Shown piece after piece: positions 12,958 through 15,150 of a stretch of DNA of 15,150 nt. Position numbers and translations under genes: made by a program. How positions within the stretch are numbered: position 1 is the first letter of the stretch; every line of letters starts with the position of its first letter. The notes beneath the pieces were generated by a model, which was not told the origin of the DNA, searched no databases, and saw nothing but the letters and a program-made list of their open reading frames with translations. Source of the DNA: Desulfobacterales bacterium (lineage in GTDB: Bacteria; Desulfobacterota; Desulfobacteria; Desulfobacterales; C00003060); contig CP070769.1 of NCBI GenBank assembly GCA_020347085.1, positions 1,998,113-2,013,262 on the forward strand. Direction: 5' to 3'.

Positions 12958-13116
12958 TTGGAAGGCCGGGATACTTCCCGTCTCTCAGTATTTTGGAAAC
13001 CTTCCTGTCCAAGTTGTGACACTGTAAAGTGCGAGGGCCTGGCTTGCCGTCTTCAGGGTGGAGAGGCTTTGATAAACAGATTTGTCGGCTGGTCGGCATT
13101 TGCGCCATGGTCATGA
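12958..13116 (+). CDS. Possible tiny Cys-rich protein
   Basis: A 52-codon frame from TTG 12958 to TGA 13114-13116 fills most of the gap between two signalling genes. It carries CPSC and KCEGLAC (C17, C20, C25, C30), a spacing that could bind a metal, and a Trp/Phe-rich end. There is no ribosome binding site at the TTG, and the frame is also open into the preceding gene, so it may be a remnant or chance. It is listed because the cysteine pattern is unusual for random sequence and the window has other Cys-rich pieces. Confidence 0.25.
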   Translation: MEGRDTSRLSVFWKPSCPSCDTVKCEGLACRLQGGEALINRFVGWSAFAPWS

Positions 13117-13131
13117 CTTGAGGAATAGATC

Positions 13132-13401
13132 GTGCCCGCAATAACTATTTTTGGTGGCATTTATTGCCATGGAGACGAGGTTGCACGGGTGGTGGCCGAG
13201 GCGCTGCAATATGAGATTGTACGAGATCGGGATTTGATCTTTGAGGCGAGCAAACGTTACAACGTTGCGGAGGAGAAATTCCTCAAGGCTGTGGTTGGCA
13301 AGACGTCGGTTTTCAACAAATTTACCCGCGAGAGGGAGCGTTGTATAGCTTATCTGCAGTGCGTCCTGGCCGATGCCTTCAAGAGGGGTATGCGTAGATG
13401 A
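13132..13401 (+). CDS. Truncated cytidylate-kinase-like protein
   Basis: GTG 13132 has a TGAGGA site seven bases upstream; the product has only 89 residues. It resembles the N-terminal part of the cytidylate-kinase-like family (Pfam Cytidylate_kin2 type, usually about 200 residues): ITIFGGIYCHGDEVARVVAEAL gives the first strand, the P-loop position and the first helix (here cited as positions 4-25), followed by VRDRDLIFEASKRYNV and a helix with FTRERER. The P-loop position reads GGIYCHGDE, with Asp15 where homologues have the nucleotide-binding Lys, so kinase activity is unlikely. The stop overlaps the start of the sensor kinase gene as ATGA, a coupling arrangement, so the short form may be maintained. 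The family assignment is from memory of motifs. Confidence 0.6.
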   Translation: MPAITIFGGIYCHGDEVARVVAEALQYEIVRDRDLIFEASKRYNVAEEKFLKAVVGKTSVFNKFTRERERCIAYLQCVLADAFKRGMRR

Positions 13402-15113
13402 AAGCTCTCTGGTCCAAGATACGACCGAAGTTCTGGAAGGCACAGGTAGATCTATCAGGCGGGGAGCAAGACGTCTCCTATTACAGCCGCATTTGGAAGG
13501 TTGCCGTGGCGGGGATCGCCTCTGTGTCGGTGTTGCCTCTGGTCGCCATGGCCTTTATGAATATGAACCAATACCAGAATGCACTCAAGGCCCAGCTCGT
13601 TTTCCCGGTGACCCGCCTTGTCTCGAACACCAAACGGACCATAGCCTACTTCTTGCACGAGCGAAGAGCGGCCCTGCGGTATATCGTTATGGATAAAGAT
13701 TTTGATGCCGACTGCAGTATGGAGCGCTTGAATAGAACCTTCATCCGCCTGAAAAACAGTTATGGGGGATTTGTGGATTTGGGGGTCATCGATTCCCACG
13801 GGGTTCAGAAGGCCTACGTCGGTCCGTATGACCTTGCGGGGAAAGATTACCACACACAACCCTGGTTCAGGGAGGTCATCATCAAAGGGGTTTATGTCAG
13901 CGACGTGTTCGGCGGCTTTCGCGATATTCCCCATTTTGTTATTGCGGTGAAGCAGGATCAAGATGACGGTGGTTTTGCGATTCTCCGGGCGACCATTGAC
14001 ACAGACAGATTCAATTCTCTGATCAGCTCTCTGGACCTCCGCCCGTTCACTGATGCCTTCGTAATCAACCACGAAGGTGTTCTGCAAACCCCGTCACGCT
14101 TTCATGGCAACACACTTGAGAAGATTAAACTTCCGGTTCCGCCCAACACAACTACGACGCAAGTGCTTGAGGTTCAGGACAATAAAGGGCAGCCTCTCAT
14201 TATGGGGTATGCGTACATTGAAGAGACGCCTTTCGTTTTCTTGGTCCTGAAGCACGAAAAGGAGTTGATGAAGGGTGTGGCCAAGCTGCGCAGGAATCTG
14301 GGCCTTTTCTTGGCTCTGAGCCTCGGCCTTATCCTGGTCGTTATTCTAGGCGCAGCCACGCACCTGGTGAATCGGATCTACGAAGCAGATCTGACGCGAA
14401 CATCGGCGCAACACAAGATCGAGCACACAAACAAGATGGCATCCATTGGACGGCTGGCTGCGGGCGTTGCCCATGAGATAAACAATCCGTTGGCTATCAT
14501 TAATGAAAAGGGAGGGCTCCTTAAAGATATTCTATCGCTAGGCTCGGACCTCCCCCCAAAGGAGAAGCTCGTTGGGCTGATTGACTCCATCATCAGTTCG
14601 GTGGAGCGCTGCAGTGTCATAACCCATCGCCTGCTGGGCTTTGCGAGGCATATTGACGTTCGCTCCGAAAGCATTGACCTGAGTCAGTTTATTGAGGAAG
14701 TTTTGGGTTTCATAGGCAAGGAAGCACTATACCGAAATATTGCTGTCAGCATGGATGTGGCTGACGACATACCCTTGATTAAGAGTGACAGGGGGCGGCT
14801 GCAGCAGGTTTTCTTGAATGTCCTTAATAATGCCTTCGCAGCTGTGGATGACGGGGGAAGAATCGACATATCAGTGGAACCTGCGTCTCCTGACAGGGTA
14901 TCCGTGACCATAACCGATGACGGATGCGGTATACCGCCTGAGAACCTCAGGGCTGTTTTCGAACCGTTTTTCTCCACAAAGGGCGAAAAGGGAACGGGCC
15001 TTGGCCTGTCTATCACGTATGGCCTGGTTCAGAAGCTCGGCGGGAACATTAGTGTGGAAAGTGAGGTAAACAAGGGAACGAGCTTTGTGATTACTCTACC
15101 GGTGAGAGGTTAG
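13398..15113 (+). CDS. Complete membrane sensor histidine kinase (dCache-like sensor, HisKA, HATPase)
   Basis: The 571-residue protein begins at ATG 13398, overlapping the previous stop (ATGA). TM1 (about 36-54) and TM2 (about 301-323) enclose a periplasmic region of about 245 residues with features of a double-Cache sensor (DLGVIDSHGVQKAYVGPYDL, then DYHTQPWFREV, VSDVFGGF, AVINHEG-like repeat at 220-228). A short linker leads to HisKA with H359 in GVAHEINNPLAII. The catalytic domain is complete: N-box QQVFLNVLNNAF (469-480), G1 TDDGCGI (506-512), F-box FEPFFSTK (521-528), G2 GTGLGLSI (532-539). This NtrB-like subtype normally autophosphorylates and passes phosphate to a receiver. It is the only intact kinase in the window and lies in the same cluster as two receivers, so it is their probable donor. 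The ligand is unknown; Cache domains bind small molecules such as organic acids. Confidence 0.93.
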   Translation: MKALWSKIRPKFWKAQVDLSGGEQDVSYYSRIWKVAVAGIASVSVLPLVAMAFMNMNQYQNALKAQLVFPVTRLVSNTKRTIAYFLHERRAALRYIVMDKDFDADCSMERLNRTFIRLKNSYGGFVDLGVIDSHGVQKAYVGPYDLAGKDYHTQPWFREVIIKGVYVSDVFGGFRDIPHFVIAVKQDQDDGGFAILRATIDTDRFNSLISSLDLRPFTDAFVINHEGVLQTPSRFHGNTLEKIKLPVPPNTTTTQVLEVQDNKGQPLIMGYAYIEETPFVFLVLKHEKELMKGVAKLRRNLGLFLALSLGLILVVILGAATHLVNRIYEADLTRTSAQHKIEHTNKMASIGRLAAGVAHEINNPLAIINEKGGLLKDILSLGSDLPPKEKLVGLIDSIISSVERCSVITHRLLGFARHIDVRSESIDLSQFIEEVLGFIGKEALYRNIAVSMDVADDIPLIKSDRGRLQQVFLNVLNNAFAAVDDGGRIDISVEPASPDRVSVTITDDGCGIPPENLRAVFEPFFSTKGEKGTGLGLSITYGLVQKLGGNISVESEVNKGTSFVITLPVRG

Positions 15114-15114
15114 G

Positions 15115-15133
15115 ATGCCCCTGTTGGGGGCAT
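15115..15133 (+). terminator. Short hairpin after the sensor kinase gene
   Basis: ATGCCCC (15115-15121) and GGGGCAT (15127-15133) form a perfect 7-bp stem with a 5-base loop, starting two bases after the kinase stop. No T-run follows before the window ends, so it may mark the 3' end of the transcript or act as a stabilising hairpin. Confidence 0.35.
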
Positions 15134-15150
15134 GGTCAGCAGATTGACCT

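Noticed and set aside
13455..14087. Minus-strand frame of 210 codons opposite the sensor kinase.
   Set aside because: Shadow of the strongly supported kinase gene on the plus strand.

Overview
The window looks like chromosomal DNA of moderate GC from a Desulfobacterota-type (former Deltaproteobacteria) sulfur-metabolising bacterium. This is inferred from the combination of a TauE/SafE sulfite-exporter-family permease with a small membrane partner, a TusA/SirA-type sulfur carrier, a cytidylate-kinase-like P-loop fragment and many one-domain two-component proteins. No rRNA, tRNA, CRISPR array or transposase gene was recognised.

Layout. 1-195: 3' end of a small Cys-rich protein. 196-1032: gene-free stretch full of inverted repeats on both strands, including what looks like a minus-strand terminator. 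1033-1427: a tiny ribbon-helix-helix (RHH) protein and a small unknown downstream gene. 1540-2394: an outer-membrane beta-barrel protein with its own terminator. 2395-3271: gene-free, with one copy of a dispersed hairpin repeat and a long palindrome. 3272-3766 (-): a receiver-only response regulator. 3767-4899: a possible broken gene, a gene-poor stretch and a doubtful ORF that contains a second copy of the repeat. 4900-5580 (+): a DHp protein with a degenerate ATPase half. 5758-10032 (-): permease, membrane partner, TusA, then two DHp proteins that lack the ATPase domain. 10466-15113 (+): a divergent cluster of DHp-like protein, receiver, receiver, DHp-like protein, truncated cytidylate-kinase-like protein and one complete membrane sensor kinase.

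How the parts may work together. Only the 13398-15113 kinase has every sequence element of a working histidine kinase. Around it are three stand-alone receivers, one receiver-DHp protein, one Cys-rich/HAMP/DHp protein and three small paralogues with a DHp helix pair and a degenerate ATP-binding half, one of which also lacks the phospho-accepting histidine. The simplest reading is a many-piece phosphorelay beside sulfite/sulfur transfer genes, with the incomplete kinases acting as docking or phosphotransfer modules. Decay of former kinases is the competing explanation.

A dispersed, hairpin-rich repeat of about 120-150 bp (two full and two half copies) lies between these genes, and one copy sits inside an open reading frame. 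All functional links are inference from sequence and gene order.
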